Shown here piece by piece: positions 24,740 through 34,007 of a stretch of 64,000 nt of DNA. The translations under genes and the position numbers were made by a program. The notes under the pieces are model-generated. The model saw only the letters and a list, made by a program, of their open reading frames with translations, searched no databases and was not told the DNA's origin. Source of the DNA: CAMEON01 sp964427175 (GTDB taxonomy: Bacteria; Bacillota; Clostridia; Oscillospirales; CAG-272); contig CAYRTP010000002.1 of assembly GCA_964427175.1 (NCBI GenBank), positions 8,357 to 72,356 on the forward strand. Reading direction: 5' to 3'. Numbering within the stretch: the stretch's first letter is position 1; each line of letters opens with the position of its first letter.

Positions 24740-26992
24740 TTAACGAATGGTAATGGTCTCGGTCAACCGAATATCCGCCGAGGACGCGCCCACCATGATC
24801 TTGAAGTCACCGGGCTCGACCACCCACTTCCAGTCGCGGTTCAGGAGCTTGAAGTCGTCAAAGCCCAGGATGAAGGTGATCTCGCGGGACTCGCCTGCCT
24901 CCAGGCTGATGCGCTTGAACTTGCGCAGGAGCTTTTCGGGGGTGACGATGGAGGATTCGGGATCGTTGACGTAGAGCTGGGCAACCTCATCACCGGCTAC
25001 GTCGCCCACGTTCTTGACCGTGAAGGTCACCTCCTGGCGGTAATCGCCCAGGGGCTTGATGGCCAGGTCGCTGTACTCGAACTTGGTGTAGGACAGACCG
25101 TGACCGAAGGGGTACTTGGGATCGGTGGGACCCTCGTAGTACTGGCAGGAGCCGCCGGGGAGACGGGTGTAGTAGCAGGGAACCATGCCCTCATGATGGG
25201 GGTAGGATACGGTCAGACGGCCCGCAGGGTTGATATCGCCCGCCAGAGCCTTGACGATGGCCTTGGCACCGAACTCACCGCCGAAGCCGGCCACCACCAT
25301 GGCCTTACAAACGGGAGCCTCCTCCGAGAGGTCAACGGCCTTACCGTTCTCGAGAACCAGGACCACGGGGGTGCCCGTCTCGGCTACCTTGAGGATCAGC
25401 TCACGCTGACGGCCTGCCAGTACCAGCTTGGAGCGGTCGTGACCCTCGCCGCTGGTGATGGTGTTGTCACCGCAGACCAGGATGGCCAGCTCGGCCTCCT
25501 TGGCGATGGCGACTGCATCCTCGATCATATCGTCGATGTCCGCCTCCAGAACCTGGGTCAGGTGGGGCTGACCGTCCACGTACAGGACGCTCTGGCCCTT
25601 GGTGTGGGAGATGGCGCAACCGTCGCACTGGCGGATCTCGGCCTCGGGATAACGCTCCTTCAGCTCATCGTACACCGACTTGATGGTGTAGCCGCGGGGC
25701 TTGGAGGAGTAGCCGCCGATCTTTTGAGAAGCGGAGGAAGGACCGATGACGGCGATCTTCTTGTAGCCGTCCTTGAGGGGCAGGATGCCGTCGTTGGTCA
25801 GAAGCACCATAGCCTCCTCGGCGGCCTTCAGGGAGACGGCGGCGTGCTTGTCGCAACGCATGACCGACTTGTAGGTATCGGGGTCCACGTAGGGATTCTC
25901 AAAGAGACCCAGCTCGAACTTCATCTTCAGGATACGGAGCACCGAATCGTCGATGCCCGACTCGGACAGCTTGCCCTCCAGCACCAGTCCGCGGACCATG
26001 GATGCCCAGTGGCGGGCATCGAAGTCACAGCAGCCCTGCATATCCAGGCCGCCCGACAGGCAGCGGCGGACGCACTCCTCGGCGGTGGTGGCGACGTGGT
26101 GATGGTTGCGCAGACGGCCTACACCGCCCCAGTCAGCACGGGAAATACCCCGCATACCCCAACGCTCCTTGAGGACTTCCTTCATATAGTAGGGGCTCTC
26201 GGTGACCACCTCGCCGTCGATGCTGTTGTAGCAGGACATGACGTTGTAGGCACCGCCGCGGGTAATGCCCGCCTCGAATACGGGCAGGTAGACGGTCTCC
26301 ACCTCGCGGCGGCCGACGCGGGCGGGGGCGCAGTTGATACCGCCCTCGGGAATACCGTAGACGCAGTAGTGCTTGGGTTCACAGATGATGGCATCACCGC
26401 GGGAGATGTCGCCCTTCTGCTCACCCGAAATGATGGCCGCGGCCATCTCGGAGGACAGGTAGGTATCCTCACCGAAGGTCTCTTCGGTACGGCCCCAGCG
26501 GGGATCGCGGGCCACGTCCAGGTTGGGGGCCAGGATCTCGTGGTGGCCCAGGGCGCGGGTCTCGGTGGCGATGCCGTCACCGATGGCGTTGATCAACTCA
26601 GGGTCGAAGGTCTGGGACAGGGTCAGAGGAACCGGGAAGATGGAGCAACCGGCGAACTCCAGACCGTGGAGGGCCTCACCCGTGAAAATGGCGGGGATAC
26701 CCAGGCGGGTCTTCTCCACCAGGATCTTCTGCAGGCGGTTCTTGATGTGGGGAACCGAGTAGATATCGTGGATGTAGCCGATACCCTCGGTCTTCACGTA
26801 TTCCGTATACTTGTCCTCGATGAAGGTGTCATCGGGCTCGACGGTGCAGGAATACACCCGATTGCTTTCCTCGTGGAATTCCGAGCCGCGGATGATGTTG
26901 ATCTGGGCGATCTTCTCCTCCAGGGTCATTCTGGCCAGCAGGTCGCGGGCACGCTCCTCGGGGGTCAGAGCGGGATTCTTGTATGCTTCCAT
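24740..26992 (-). CDS. GH3 family beta-glucosidase/xylosidase
   Basis: 750 residues, no signal peptide. Glycoside hydrolase family 3 order: N-terminal TIM barrel (to about 320) with 'GEALHG', 'APNLDVARDPRWGRTEETFGEDTYL', 'EPKHYCVYG', and the nucleophile Asp near residue 287 in 'ISRADWGGV'; then the alpha/beta sandwich (about 370-600) with 'VLLTNDGILPL' and 'VVVAGFGGEFGAKA'-like loops carrying the acid/base; and a C-terminal fibronectin III-like domain ('VTFTVKNVGDVAGDEVAQLY'). It splits beta-linked oligosaccharides in the cytoplasm; glucoside or xyloside preference is not decided. It has its own consensus promoter, divergent from maf. Confidence 0.94.
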   Translation of the reverse strand: MEAYKNPALTPEERARDLLARMTLEEKIAQINIIRGSEFHEESNRVYSCTVEPDDTFIEDKYTEYVKTEGIGYIHDIYSVPHIKNRLQKILVEKTRLGIPAIFTGEALHGLEFAGCSIFPVPLTLSQTFDPELINAIGDGIATETRALGHHEILAPNLDVARDPRWGRTEETFGEDTYLSSEMAAAIISGEQKGDISRGDAIICEPKHYCVYGIPEGGINCAPARVGRREVETVYLPVFEAGITRGGAYNVMSCYNSIDGEVVTESPYYMKEVLKERWGMRGISRADWGGVGRLRNHHHVATTAEECVRRCLSGGLDMQGCCDFDARHWASMVRGLVLEGKLSESGIDDSVLRILKMKFELGLFENPYVDPDTYKSVMRCDKHAAVSLKAAEEAMVLLTNDGILPLKDGYKKIAVIGPSSASQKIGGYSSKPRGYTIKSVYDELKERYPEAEIRQCDGCAISHTKGQSVLYVDGQPHLTQVLEADIDDMIEDAVAIAKEAELAILVCGDNTITSGEGHDRSKLVLAGRQRELILKVAETGTPVVLVLENGKAVDLSEEAPVCKAMVVAGFGGEFGAKAIVKALAGDINPAGRLTVSYPHHEGMVPCYYTRLPGGSCQYYEGPTDPKYPFGHGLSYTKFEYSDLAIKPLGDYRQEVTFTVKNVGDVAGDEVAQLYVNDPESSIVTPEKLLRKFKRISLEAGESREITFILGFDDFKLLNRDWKWVVEPGDFKIMVGASSADIRLTETITIR

Positions 26993-27030
26993 AAGAGTGA
27001 TCTCCTTTGGTTGTAAATTTTTGTATAAAA

Positions 27031-27059
27031 ATTATACCATGGTTTTTCCTGCTTGTCAA
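27031..27059 (-). promoter_or_regulatory. Consensus sigma-A promoter for the GH3 gene
   Basis: On the minus strand: TTGACA, 17-base spacer, TATAAT, 38 bases before the GH3 start. Confidence 0.9.
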
Positions 27060-27169
27060 GCAATATTGCGAAATTGTCCGATAATATTGCAAAAAATATC
27101 CTCCTCCGCAGATGGGCAAAAGAACAAAATTTTCCCGACAAAATTCACAAATTTCCTGTCCAAACCCTC

Positions 27170-27198
27170 TTGCTATTCCTTCGCATATATGGTATAAT
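27170..27198 (+). promoter_or_regulatory. Sigma-A promoter for the maf-mreB operon
   Basis: TTGCTA, 17-base spacer, TATAAT, divergent from the GH3 promoter, 57 bases before the maf start. Confidence 0.82.
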
Positions 27199-27254
27199 AA
27201 TATATTATGATTACTATGGGGGACTGTTCCCCTGCCGAAAGGAAGCCCCGCGAC

Positions 27255-27839
27255 ATGAAACTGATCCTGGCATCCGCCTCTCCCCGCAGGCGGGAGATCC
27301 TGACCACCCTGGGGGTGGATTTCACCGTCCGTACCGCTGACGCGGACGAGACCTGTTTTCTGACCGATCCCGGGGAGCGCGTGGAGGCCATTTCCCTGAA
27401 GAAGTGCCTGGCCGTGCGGGATCTGTTGGAGTCCGAGGGGGCTTTGGATCCCGAGACCGTCATCCTGGCCTCGGATACCCTGGTGACCCTGGATGGGCAG
27501 TTTTTGGGCAAGCCCGCAGACGAGGCGGATATCTACCGCATGATAGCCCTGTTGCAGGGACGCACCCACACCGTGGCCAGCGGATTGGCCATCTGGAAGG
27601 ACGGTCGGACGGTCACATCCCACGAGCTGACGGGGGTGACCTTTGCCCCCATGGATGAGGCCGAGATCTGGGCCTACGCGCAGACGGGGGAGTCCTTCGG
27701 TAAGGCGGGCGCCTACGCCATTCAGGGCTACGCATCCCGTTACATCACGGGCATTGAGGGAGACTACTTCAACGTGGTCGGCCTCCCCGTCAGACGGCTG
27801 TACGAGACCCTCCGCGAGGGCTTCGGCATAATTTTGTAA
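27255..27839 (+). CDS. maf: Maf family nucleotide pyrophosphatase
   Basis: 194 residues starting MKLILASASPRRREIL; an AAAGGAAG site lies about 10 bases upstream, and the longer in-frame start overlaps the promoter region. Maf proteins cleave canonical or modified nucleoside triphosphates to the monophosphate and are linked to septum control. Signatures: 'LASASPRRREIL' at the N-terminus, 'ASDTLVTLDG' with the catalytic Asp (about 80), 'GRTHTVASGLAI', and 'GAYAIQGYASRYI..IEGDYFNVVGLPV' at the end. It is the first gene of a run with mreB, a CPBP protease and mrdA, the usual Firmicutes neighbourhood for maf. Confidence 0.93.
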   Translation: MKLILASASPRRREILTTLGVDFTVRTADADETCFLTDPGERVEAISLKKCLAVRDLLESEGALDPETVILASDTLVTLDGQFLGKPADEADIYRMIALLQGRTHTVASGLAIWKDGRTVTSHELTGVTFAPMDEAEIWAYAQTGESFGKAGAYAIQGYASRYITGIEGDYFNVVGLPVRRLYETLREGFGIIL

Positions 27840-27893
27840 GTTTCGATAGCAGTACCGCGCGCCTCGGCGCATCAACAGGAAAGGAGGGGCATC

Positions 27894-28901
27894 ATGGCCC
27901 GTATGGTTGGACTTGACATGGGAACCACATATACCCGCATCTGGACCCAGGACGGCGGGGTCGTTTTGCGCTGTCCCTCGGCGGCGGCTATTGACGGCCA
28001 GACCCGCAAGCTGGTGGCCCTGGGCGCGGAAGCACGCAAGATGCTGGGCAAGACCCCCCAGGATATCCTGGCCTCCTGCCCCATCAAGGAGGGCATGGTC
28101 TCGGAATTCGACGTGGCGGCCCGTATGGTCCGCGCCATGTTCCTCAATAAGAAGATCTGCACCACCTTCAACCGCCCGGCGGTTCTCCTGGCTACCCCCT
28201 ACCGCATCGACCAGGTGCTGCAGTTGGCCGCCGAGAATACCGTCATTGAGGCGGGGGCGCGGGCGGTAGCCCAAATTCCCGCCATCTTCGCCGCCGCCGC
28301 GGGCGCGGGCTTGCGGGTGGCCTCCCCACGCGGGTGCATGATCCTGGACATTGGCGGAGGCCTTTCGGAGGTCGCCGTCATCAGCCTGGGCGGCATCATC
28401 GCAGGCCGCTCCCTCAAGGTCGCGGGCGAGCGATTCGACGCGGCCATCATGAATTACTTAAAGCAAAAGCGTAACCTGGTGGTGGGAATCGCCACCGCCG
28501 AGGAGCTGCGGGTCCGCATCGGAGTCTGCATCCCCAGCCTGGACCGAGGCAGTATGACGGTCTACGGGCGGAACGCCCGCACGGGACTGGCCTCCCGCCA
28601 GGAGGTCTTTTCCTCCGAGATCTGCGAGGCCATCACCCCCGCCATCGTGGCCATCGCCCGCACCGCCACCAGCCTTCTGGAGGAGGTGCCCCCCGAGATC
28701 GCCACCGACATCTACAATTTCGGCATCATGCTGACCGGCGGATGCGCCCTGCTTCCGGGCATTGCCGATGCCCTGGCCCGTGAGACCGGCCTCCGCATCA
28801 CCGTAGCCCCTCAGCCCCGCGACTCGGTCATCCACGGCCTGGGCCGTATCCTCCGCCAGCCGACCCTGTGGGGAACCCCCATCGAGTATCGCTTAAAGTA
28901 A
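27894..28901 (+). CDS. mreB: MreB-like actin, rod shape
   Basis: 335 residues; ATG after AAAGGAGGGGC. The actin-fold ATPase motifs of MreB/Mbl are present: phosphate loop 1 'LDMGTTYTRIW' near the start, 'LLATPYRID' in domain IB, phosphate loop 2 'MILDIGGGLSEVAVI' (about 145-157), and the adenosine motif 'LTGGCALLPGI' (about 280). MreB filaments guide side-wall synthesis by RodA and PBP2, both encoded in this window. mreC and mreD, normally next, are not found here; a CPBP protease gene takes their place. Mbl or MreBH identity cannot be separated by eye. Confidence 0.9.
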   Translation: MARMVGLDMGTTYTRIWTQDGGVVLRCPSAAAIDGQTRKLVALGAEARKMLGKTPQDILASCPIKEGMVSEFDVAARMVRAMFLNKKICTTFNRPAVLLATPYRIDQVLQLAAENTVIEAGARAVAQIPAIFAAAAGAGLRVASPRGCMILDIGGGLSEVAVISLGGIIAGRSLKVAGERFDAAIMNYLKQKRNLVVGIATAEELRVRIGVCIPSLDRGSMTVYGRNARTGLASRQEVFSSEICEAITPAIVAIARTATSLLEEVPPEIATDIYNFGIMLTGGCALLPGIADALARETGLRITVAPQPRDSVIHGLGRILRQPTLWGTPIEYRLK

Positions 28902-28969
28902 AAACCATATGCCCGCAGGGCATATATCATGCGCCCCCTCCGCAAAAACCTTTCTCCAAGGAGTTCATC

Positions 28970-30043
28970 ATGGACAACCCCTACTACACCACCCCCGATG
29001 CCCCCGAGGCATCTGAAGCCCTCGCCCCCGTTACGGCCGAGCCCTCCGAGGTGCGCCGTCACTTCTCCAAGCTGGGCCTGGCCTACCTGACCATGACCGT
29101 GGCCTTCATGGCGGCGGCTTACGCGGTCCAGTTTGCCCTGCTGTTCTTTTGTCCCGATCTGTTGAACGCCTGGTGGATGCGCTGGGCGGTGTCCCTGATC
29201 CCCCTGTACGGGGTGGGTCTGCCCGTGCTGTGGCTCATGCTGCGAAAGATCCCCGCGGGACCCCACAATCCCGATTGTACCGAGAAGGGGCTGATCTGCG
29301 ATAAGCCCGCCTTTAGCTGGAAGCACTGGTTCATCCTGCTGATCATCGCCTTCGGCTGTGTGACGGCGGGAAGCATCCTGGGCAACATCATCATGGCGGT
29401 CATGTCGGCCGTCATGCAGTACGATTACGCCTTCGCCCTCAACAGCATGGTCTACGATACCCCCATCTGGTTCACCTTCATCTGCACCTGCGTCTGCGCC
29501 CCCCTGGGGGAGGAGCTGTTGTTCCGCAAGCTTCTCATTGACCGCACCCGCCGCTTTGGTGACTGGACCGCCATCCTGCTCTCGGGGCTTTTGTTCGGCC
29601 TGTTCCACGGCAACCTGTTCCAGTTCTTCTACGCCGCCCTGGTGGGTATGCTTCTGGCCTACGTCTACACGCGGTCGGGGAATATCCGATGGTGCGTGGC
29701 GATGCACGCCGCCATCAACTTCATGGGGAGCATCGTCATCCCCGCCCTGGGTAAGCTGATCACCCCCTACCTGTCGGCGGAGGAGCTTACTCCCGAGGTG
29801 ATGATGGACCCCTCCTTCCTGCTGGCCATGATGGTGAGCCTGCTCCTGTCGGCCTGGCAGTACGGGATGCTCATCGCGGGCATCACCCTGTTCTGCATTT
29901 ACTTCAAACGCCGTAAGCTGTCCCGCGGTATCGCCCTCCCCGAGGGGAGCCGTGCCTCGGCCCTGGCCCTGGTCAACCCCGGTATGATCGCCTGTTTGGT
30001 CATCATGTTGTTGTTGCTGGCGGTCAATCTCATTCCCGTCTGA
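28970..30043 (+). CDS. CPBP family intramembrane metalloprotease
   Basis: 357 residues; ATG after AAGGAG, with the longer in-frame opening rejected because it runs back over the mreB end. Eight or so hydrophobic helices hold the CPBP (Abi) motifs: 'GEELLFRKLLIDR' (EExxxR), 'GLLFGLFHGNLFQF' (FxxxH) and 'RWCVAMHAAINFMG' (HxxxN). These resemble the Rce1 CAAX protease and bacterial immunity or maturation proteases. It lies between mreB and mrdA, where other Firmicutes have mreC/mreD, so a role in envelope protein processing is possible but inferred. Confidence 0.88.
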   Translation: MDNPYYTTPDAPEASEALAPVTAEPSEVRRHFSKLGLAYLTMTVAFMAAAYAVQFALLFFCPDLLNAWWMRWAVSLIPLYGVGLPVLWLMLRKIPAGPHNPDCTEKGLICDKPAFSWKHWFILLIIAFGCVTAGSILGNIIMAVMSAVMQYDYAFALNSMVYDTPIWFTFICTCVCAPLGEELLFRKLLIDRTRRFGDWTAILLSGLLFGLFHGNLFQFFYAALVGMLLAYVYTRSGNIRWCVAMHAAINFMGSIVIPALGKLITPYLSAEELTPEVMMDPSFLLAMMVSLLLSAWQYGMLIAGITLFCIYFKRRKLSRGIALPEGSRASALALVNPGMIACLVIMLLLLAVNLIPV

Positions 30044-30092
30044 TCAGGATCCGAAATCCCATCCCCAAGAATCCCCGAAAGGAGCCACCGCC

Positions 30093-32240
30093 ATGAACAC
30101 CCCCGTCCGCAATCCGCATATATCCCGCCTGTGGGGGCTGGGGGTGGCTTTTTTGCTGGTCTGCGCGCTCTATATTGTCCGCCTGGCGGCCCTGGAGCTG
30201 ACCCCCGAGAACATCGGCGGCCACAAGCAGGACGGCACCACCAGCCGTACCGTCATCGTCCAGGCGGTCCGCGGGCAGATCTACGACCGCAACGGCGTGC
30301 CGCTGGTGGTCAACGATTACACCTACCATCTGACCATGGACTATTCGGTGCTCCCCTCGGATCAGAACGAACGCAACCGCGCCATCCTGCAAGCCCTGTA
30401 TATGCTGGAGGAGTGCGGCCAGGTGGGTCAGTTCTGCACCTACGATTTCCCCTTTGAGGGCTACTACCCCGACTACACCTACCGTTCGGTGGCCTCGGAT
30501 CCCGTTTCCAACACATACGGTACGGTCACCGAGGTGATCCGCACCAACGGTCTGCGCAGAGAGGCCATCCTGCGGATCAAGAGCGACCGCCACATGAACA
30601 CCGCCGAGGCTACAGACCTCTACGAGTCGGCTCCCCTGGAGCACATCACGGCCGAACGTCTGACCGACTATTTCGTGGAGGAATACGAGCTGGATGCCAC
30701 CGACAGCCACGGCACCCCCCTGTTCTCCGACGCGGACATCGACCGCCTCATCCGAGTCCTGTGGGGCATGGAGGCGGTGGGGTTCTCCCGCGTCAACGAT
30801 TACGTCATGGCCCGAAACGTGACCATGGAGACCATCACCTGCGAAAAAGAGCTGGGCATCCCCGGCATCGGCTTTACAACCGACGTGACCCGTGTGTATT
30901 GCTATCCCGGCATCGCCTCCCATATCCTGGGTCAGACGGGTCCCATCTACGCCGAGGAGTGGGCCTACTACAAGGACCTGGGCTACTCCATGAACGCCAT
31001 CGTGGGTAAATCCGGCTGTGAGGCTGCCTTTGAGAAGTATCTCCACGGACAGGACGGTGTCAAGGTCATCGTGGAGGACGAGGACGGCCACATCGTGGAG
31101 GAGTACATGAAGACCCCCGCCGTGGCGGGACAGGACGTGTACCTGACCATCGACATCAACCTTCAGATCGCCGCCGAGGAGGCCCTGGCCGAGAACATCG
31201 CCTACATCCGTGCCACATTTGAGCGCGAGGACTGCGAAAAGGGAGCCATCGTAGCCATGGATCCCCGCAACGGCGAGGTGCTGGCTATTGCCTCCTATCC
31301 TACCTACGATCTGACCACCTTCAATCAGGATTACAATGACCTGGCGGCCAACTCCGCCCAGCCCCTCTTGAATCGGGCCTTGAGCGGTCTGTACGCCCCC
31401 GGCTCCACCTTCAAGCCGGGCATGGTGGCCGCCGCCCTGATGGAGGGTGTGGTCACCGCCTCCACCACCCTGGAGTGCGCGGGCACCTACACCTACTACA
31501 AGAGCTACCAGCCCGATTGTTGGATCCACAACAGTAGCAGTAGCACCATACGCCAGCACGGCTGGATCAACGCCGCCGAGGCCCTGCGGGTCTCCTGCAA
31601 CTGCTATTTCTACGAGGTGGGACGGCTTTTGGGTATTCAGAACATGAACCTCTACAGCCGCCTGTTCGGCCTGGGGGAGTCCACGGGCATTGAACTGGGC
31701 GAGCAGAAGGGCTCCCTGGCGGGTCCCGACCACCGCGCGGACCTCCACGGGCTGGAGTGGCAACCCACCGACACCATCGCCGCCGCCATCGGCCAGTCGG
31801 ACAACGCCTTTACTCCCCTGCAGTTGGGTGTTTACCTGTCCACCCTGGTCAACGGCGGGGACCGCTACGCCGCCCACTTGCTCTATCGGGTGCGGGATTT
31901 CACCACCCATCGGGACGTGGTGACCTCCGCGACCCAGTTGGTCAGCTCCTTCACCCTCCCCGATGCCCATCGTCTGACCATTATCGAGGGCATGGAGCAG
32001 ATGGTGGCCACCTCAAGCTCGGTGAGTCGCTATATGCGAAACGTCCCCGTGACCGTAGCGGGCAAGACGGGTACCGCCCAGACGGGCTCGACCTCCACCG
32101 AAAACGGTCTGTTCGTCTGCTGTGCCCCCTCCCGCAACCCCGAGATCGTGGTGGTCTCGGTCATCGAGCGGGCAGGCGGCGGCTCCTACTCCGCCATGTC
32201 GGCTGGGGCGGTACTGGAGGCGTACTATAAGAACAAATGA
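30093..32240 (+). CDS. mrdA: Penicillin-binding protein 2, class B transpeptidase
   Basis: 715 residues; ATG after GAAAGGAGCC. A membrane helix (about 12-32) is followed by the PBP dimerisation domain with 'VRGQIYDRNGVPLV', a linker, and the transpeptidase domain. The catalytic motifs are SxxK at about Ser438 ('GSTFKPG'), SxN at about Ser501 ('SCNC'), and KTG at about Lys658 ('GKTGTAQ'). It crosslinks side-wall peptidoglycan, working with a SEDS polymerase such as the rodA product. It lies in the maf-mreB run. SpoVD-like assignment is less likely because no PASTA domain is visible. Confidence 0.92.
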   Translation: MNTPVRNPHISRLWGLGVAFLLVCALYIVRLAALELTPENIGGHKQDGTTSRTVIVQAVRGQIYDRNGVPLVVNDYTYHLTMDYSVLPSDQNERNRAILQALYMLEECGQVGQFCTYDFPFEGYYPDYTYRSVASDPVSNTYGTVTEVIRTNGLRREAILRIKSDRHMNTAEATDLYESAPLEHITAERLTDYFVEEYELDATDSHGTPLFSDADIDRLIRVLWGMEAVGFSRVNDYVMARNVTMETITCEKELGIPGIGFTTDVTRVYCYPGIASHILGQTGPIYAEEWAYYKDLGYSMNAIVGKSGCEAAFEKYLHGQDGVKVIVEDEDGHIVEEYMKTPAVAGQDVYLTIDINLQIAAEEALAENIAYIRATFEREDCEKGAIVAMDPRNGEVLAIASYPTYDLTTFNQDYNDLAANSAQPLLNRALSGLYAPGSTFKPGMVAAALMEGVVTASTTLECAGTYTYYKSYQPDCWIHNSSSSTIRQHGWINAAEALRVSCNCYFYEVGRLLGIQNMNLYSRLFGLGESTGIELGEQKGSLAGPDHRADLHGLEWQPTDTIAAAIGQSDNAFTPLQLGVYLSTLVNGGDRYAAHLLYRVRDFTTHRDVVTSATQLVSSFTLPDAHRLTIIEGMEQMVATSSSVSRYMRNVPVTVAGKTGTAQTGSTSTENGLFVCCAPSRNPEIVVVSVIERAGGGSYSAMSAGAVLEAYYKNK

Positions 32241-32296
32241 GACGGGAGTTTACATTCCCTTCATAAAAATGCGTATCATATAGGAAAGGACATCCC

Positions 32297-32644
32297 ATGG
32301 AACAAAAACGCTTTTCCAAGCTGGACGACGGCTTCACCTGCGTCCATTGCGGCCGCGAGGTCAAGCCCCTGGGCTACTCTTCCCGCAATCATTGCCCCTT
32401 CTGCCTGTGGTCCCGTCACGTGGACATCAACCCGGGTGACCGCGCCAACCCCTGCGGCGGCGACTTGGAGCCCATCTCCGCAGAGCCCGATCCCAAAAAG
32501 GGTTACATCATCATCTCCAAGTGCCAAAAATGCGGCGAGATCCGCCGTTGCCGCGCCGCCCACGAGGCCAAGGTACAGCCCGATGACCTTATGCTCATCA
32601 TTCAGTTGACCGCAAGAGGGAAGGCTGAGAGGCCGAAAAGATAA
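32297..32644 (+). CDS. RNHCP domain zinc-binding protein
   Basis: 115 residues; ATG after AAAGGAC. The RNHCP family hallmark 'SRNHCPFCLWSRHVD' lies near residue 38, with Cys pairs 'CVHC' (15-18), 'CPFC' and 'CQKC' (about 77) that would bind zinc, and a C-terminal 'DLMLIIQLT'. The function of the family is unknown; a nucleic-acid or ribosome role is plausible for such a ribbon. It lies between mrdA and yqgF in the same direction. Confidence 0.88.
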   Translation: MEQKRFSKLDDGFTCVHCGREVKPLGYSSRNHCPFCLWSRHVDINPGDRANPCGGDLEPISAEPDPKKGYIIISKCQKCGEIRRCRAAHEAKVQPDDLMLIIQLTARGKAERPKR

Positions 32645-32698
32645 GGGGGCACTGGGCAGAGCCTTGATTCCCCCAATACAAAAAAAGGACACAAAACC

Positions 32699-33208
32699 AT
32701 GAAATCATTACTTCAAACCAAAGGTAAGCTCCTGGGCGTGGATTTTGGCGACAAACGCACGGGACTGGCCATATCCAACGATATGCGGACCCTGGCATCG
32801 GGCATCACCCAGATTTCGGTGGGGGGGATGCAAAAGACCGCCGCCGCGGTGGCCGAGGCCGCCCGTGAGCGGGGCGTGGTCGGTGTGGTGGTGGGGCTTC
32901 CCGTCAACATGGACGGCTCCCACGGCCCCCGCGCCCAGCACGCCGAGAAGTTTGCGGGGCTCCTGACTGAGCGGCTTTCTGAGCTGGGGGTGGAGATCCC
33001 CGTGGTGATGCAGGACGAGCGCATGACCACCATGGCCGCCTCTCGCTACCTCAACGAGACTGACACCCGCGGTTCCAAGCGCAAAGGGGTCATCGATACC
33101 CTCTCGGCCGAGATCATCCTGCAAAACGCCCTGGATAAGCTCCGCTTCATGAAGGAGCGGGAGCAGACCGAACAAAATCAATCTACATCCACGGAGGAAC
33201 AAGCATGA
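32699..33208 (+). CDS. yqgF: Putative pre-16S rRNA nuclease / Holliday junction resolvase-like YqgF
   Basis: 169 residues, starting MKSLLQTKGKLLGVDFGDKRTGLAIS. The RNase H-like fold of YqgF (RuvX) is shown by 'LGVDFGDKRTGLA' with its catalytic Asp, 'VVVGLPVNMDGSHGPRAQHAEKF', 'VVMQDERMTTMAASR' and 'DTLSAEIILQ'. The enzyme is thought to trim the 5' end of 16S rRNA. No ribosome site stronger than AAAGGAC is seen. Its stop overlaps the start of the next gene (ATGA), so the two are coupled. Confidence 0.93.
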   Translation: MKSLLQTKGKLLGVDFGDKRTGLAISNDMRTLASGITQISVGGMQKTAAAVAEAARERGVVGVVVGLPVNMDGSHGPRAQHAEKFAGLLTERLSELGVEIPVVMQDERMTTMAASRYLNETDTRGSKRKGVIDTLSAEIILQNALDKLRFMKEREQTEQNQSTSTEEQA

Positions 33209-33954
33209 GCGAGCACAGAAGGGAATCGCTTCCCATCCGCATCATCAAGATCATTGTTAAGGCCATCGGCTACACCCTGGTGTTCGGTACCACCATCTTC
33301 TTTTTGTGGCGGGCTTTTATCTCCACCAATATTCCCGACGAAGTAGACGGCCTGTCCCCCAACCCCGCGCTCCATGCCGCTTGGCAGGCCGCCCGCGACG
33401 GGGGTGAGGAGCTGACCTACTTCACCCAGGAGCAGAACGAGACCACCACCGCCGAGCATAACTACAGCTACTTTACCGCCAAGGAGGTCTCCTTTATCGA
33501 GTCCGCCAACCAGATCCAGGTGCTGTTCCGCTACAATAACGCCACCATCCGCAGTCTGGCCGAGGACTACGACCTCCCCGCCATTCCCGACCGTGAGGCA
33601 GAGCTCTATGACGTGACCCTCTACGTGGCCTACGATCTGACCCCCAACGATCTGACCGATAACGACGGCAATGACCCCGAGAGCGTTAAGTTCGTCCGCT
33701 ATTTCCCCTCCTCCACCGAGTCGGCCTCCACCCTCATGTACAACTACCGCCGTCTGACCTTTGACGGCGTGGATATGACGGTCACCGACAACCCCGTCCT
33801 GGCGGTCTACGTGGACGTGTACTACGTGGAGGACATCGACTATGAGAAGGACTCCTACGGTACCCTCTGCATCTACGATTACATCACCGAAAAGCAGTAT
33901 TACAATTTCAGTAAGTCCGAGATCAAGGCATTGGAGAGTTACGTGGCTCCTTGA
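33205..33954 (+). CDS. Single-pass membrane protein of unknown function
   Basis: 249 residues. The ATG overlaps the yqgF stop codon, and GAGGAA lies just upstream. One transmembrane helix (about 17-37: GYTLVFGTTIFFLWRAFI) is followed by an extracytoplasmic domain rich in Asp, Tyr and Thr with 'EVSFIESANQIQVLFRYNN' and 'DVTLYVAYDLTPND'. This is a conserved-looking hypothetical of Clostridia; no enzymatic motif. It is the last gene of the maf-mreB run and ends at a bidirectional terminator. Confidence 0.75.
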   Translation: MSEHRRESLPIRIIKIIVKAIGYTLVFGTTIFFLWRAFISTNIPDEVDGLSPNPALHAAWQAARDGGEELTYFTQEQNETTTAEHNYSYFTAKEVSFIESANQIQVLFRYNNATIRSLAEDYDLPAIPDREAELYDVTLYVAYDLTPNDLTDNDGNDPESVKFVRYFPSSTESASTLMYNYRRLTFDGVDMTVTDNPVLAVYVDVYYVEDIDYEKDSYGTLCIYDYITEKQYYNFSKSEIKALESYVAP

Positions 33955-33972
33955 ACCGCGCCGTTATATACG

Positions 33973-34003
33973 AAAACTGCCCCTTACGCCGAGGGGCAGT
34001 TTT
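33973..34003. terminator. Bidirectional terminator between convergent genes
   Basis: AAAACTGCCCC and GGGGCAGTTTT around a short loop, with A- and T-runs on both sides, between two converging genes. Confidence 0.9.
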
Positions 34004-34007
34004 GACT

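Noticed and set aside
24716..27016. A 766-codon plus-strand frame
   Set aside because: Exact antisense shadow of the GH3 gene; no ribosome site and no recognisable domain.
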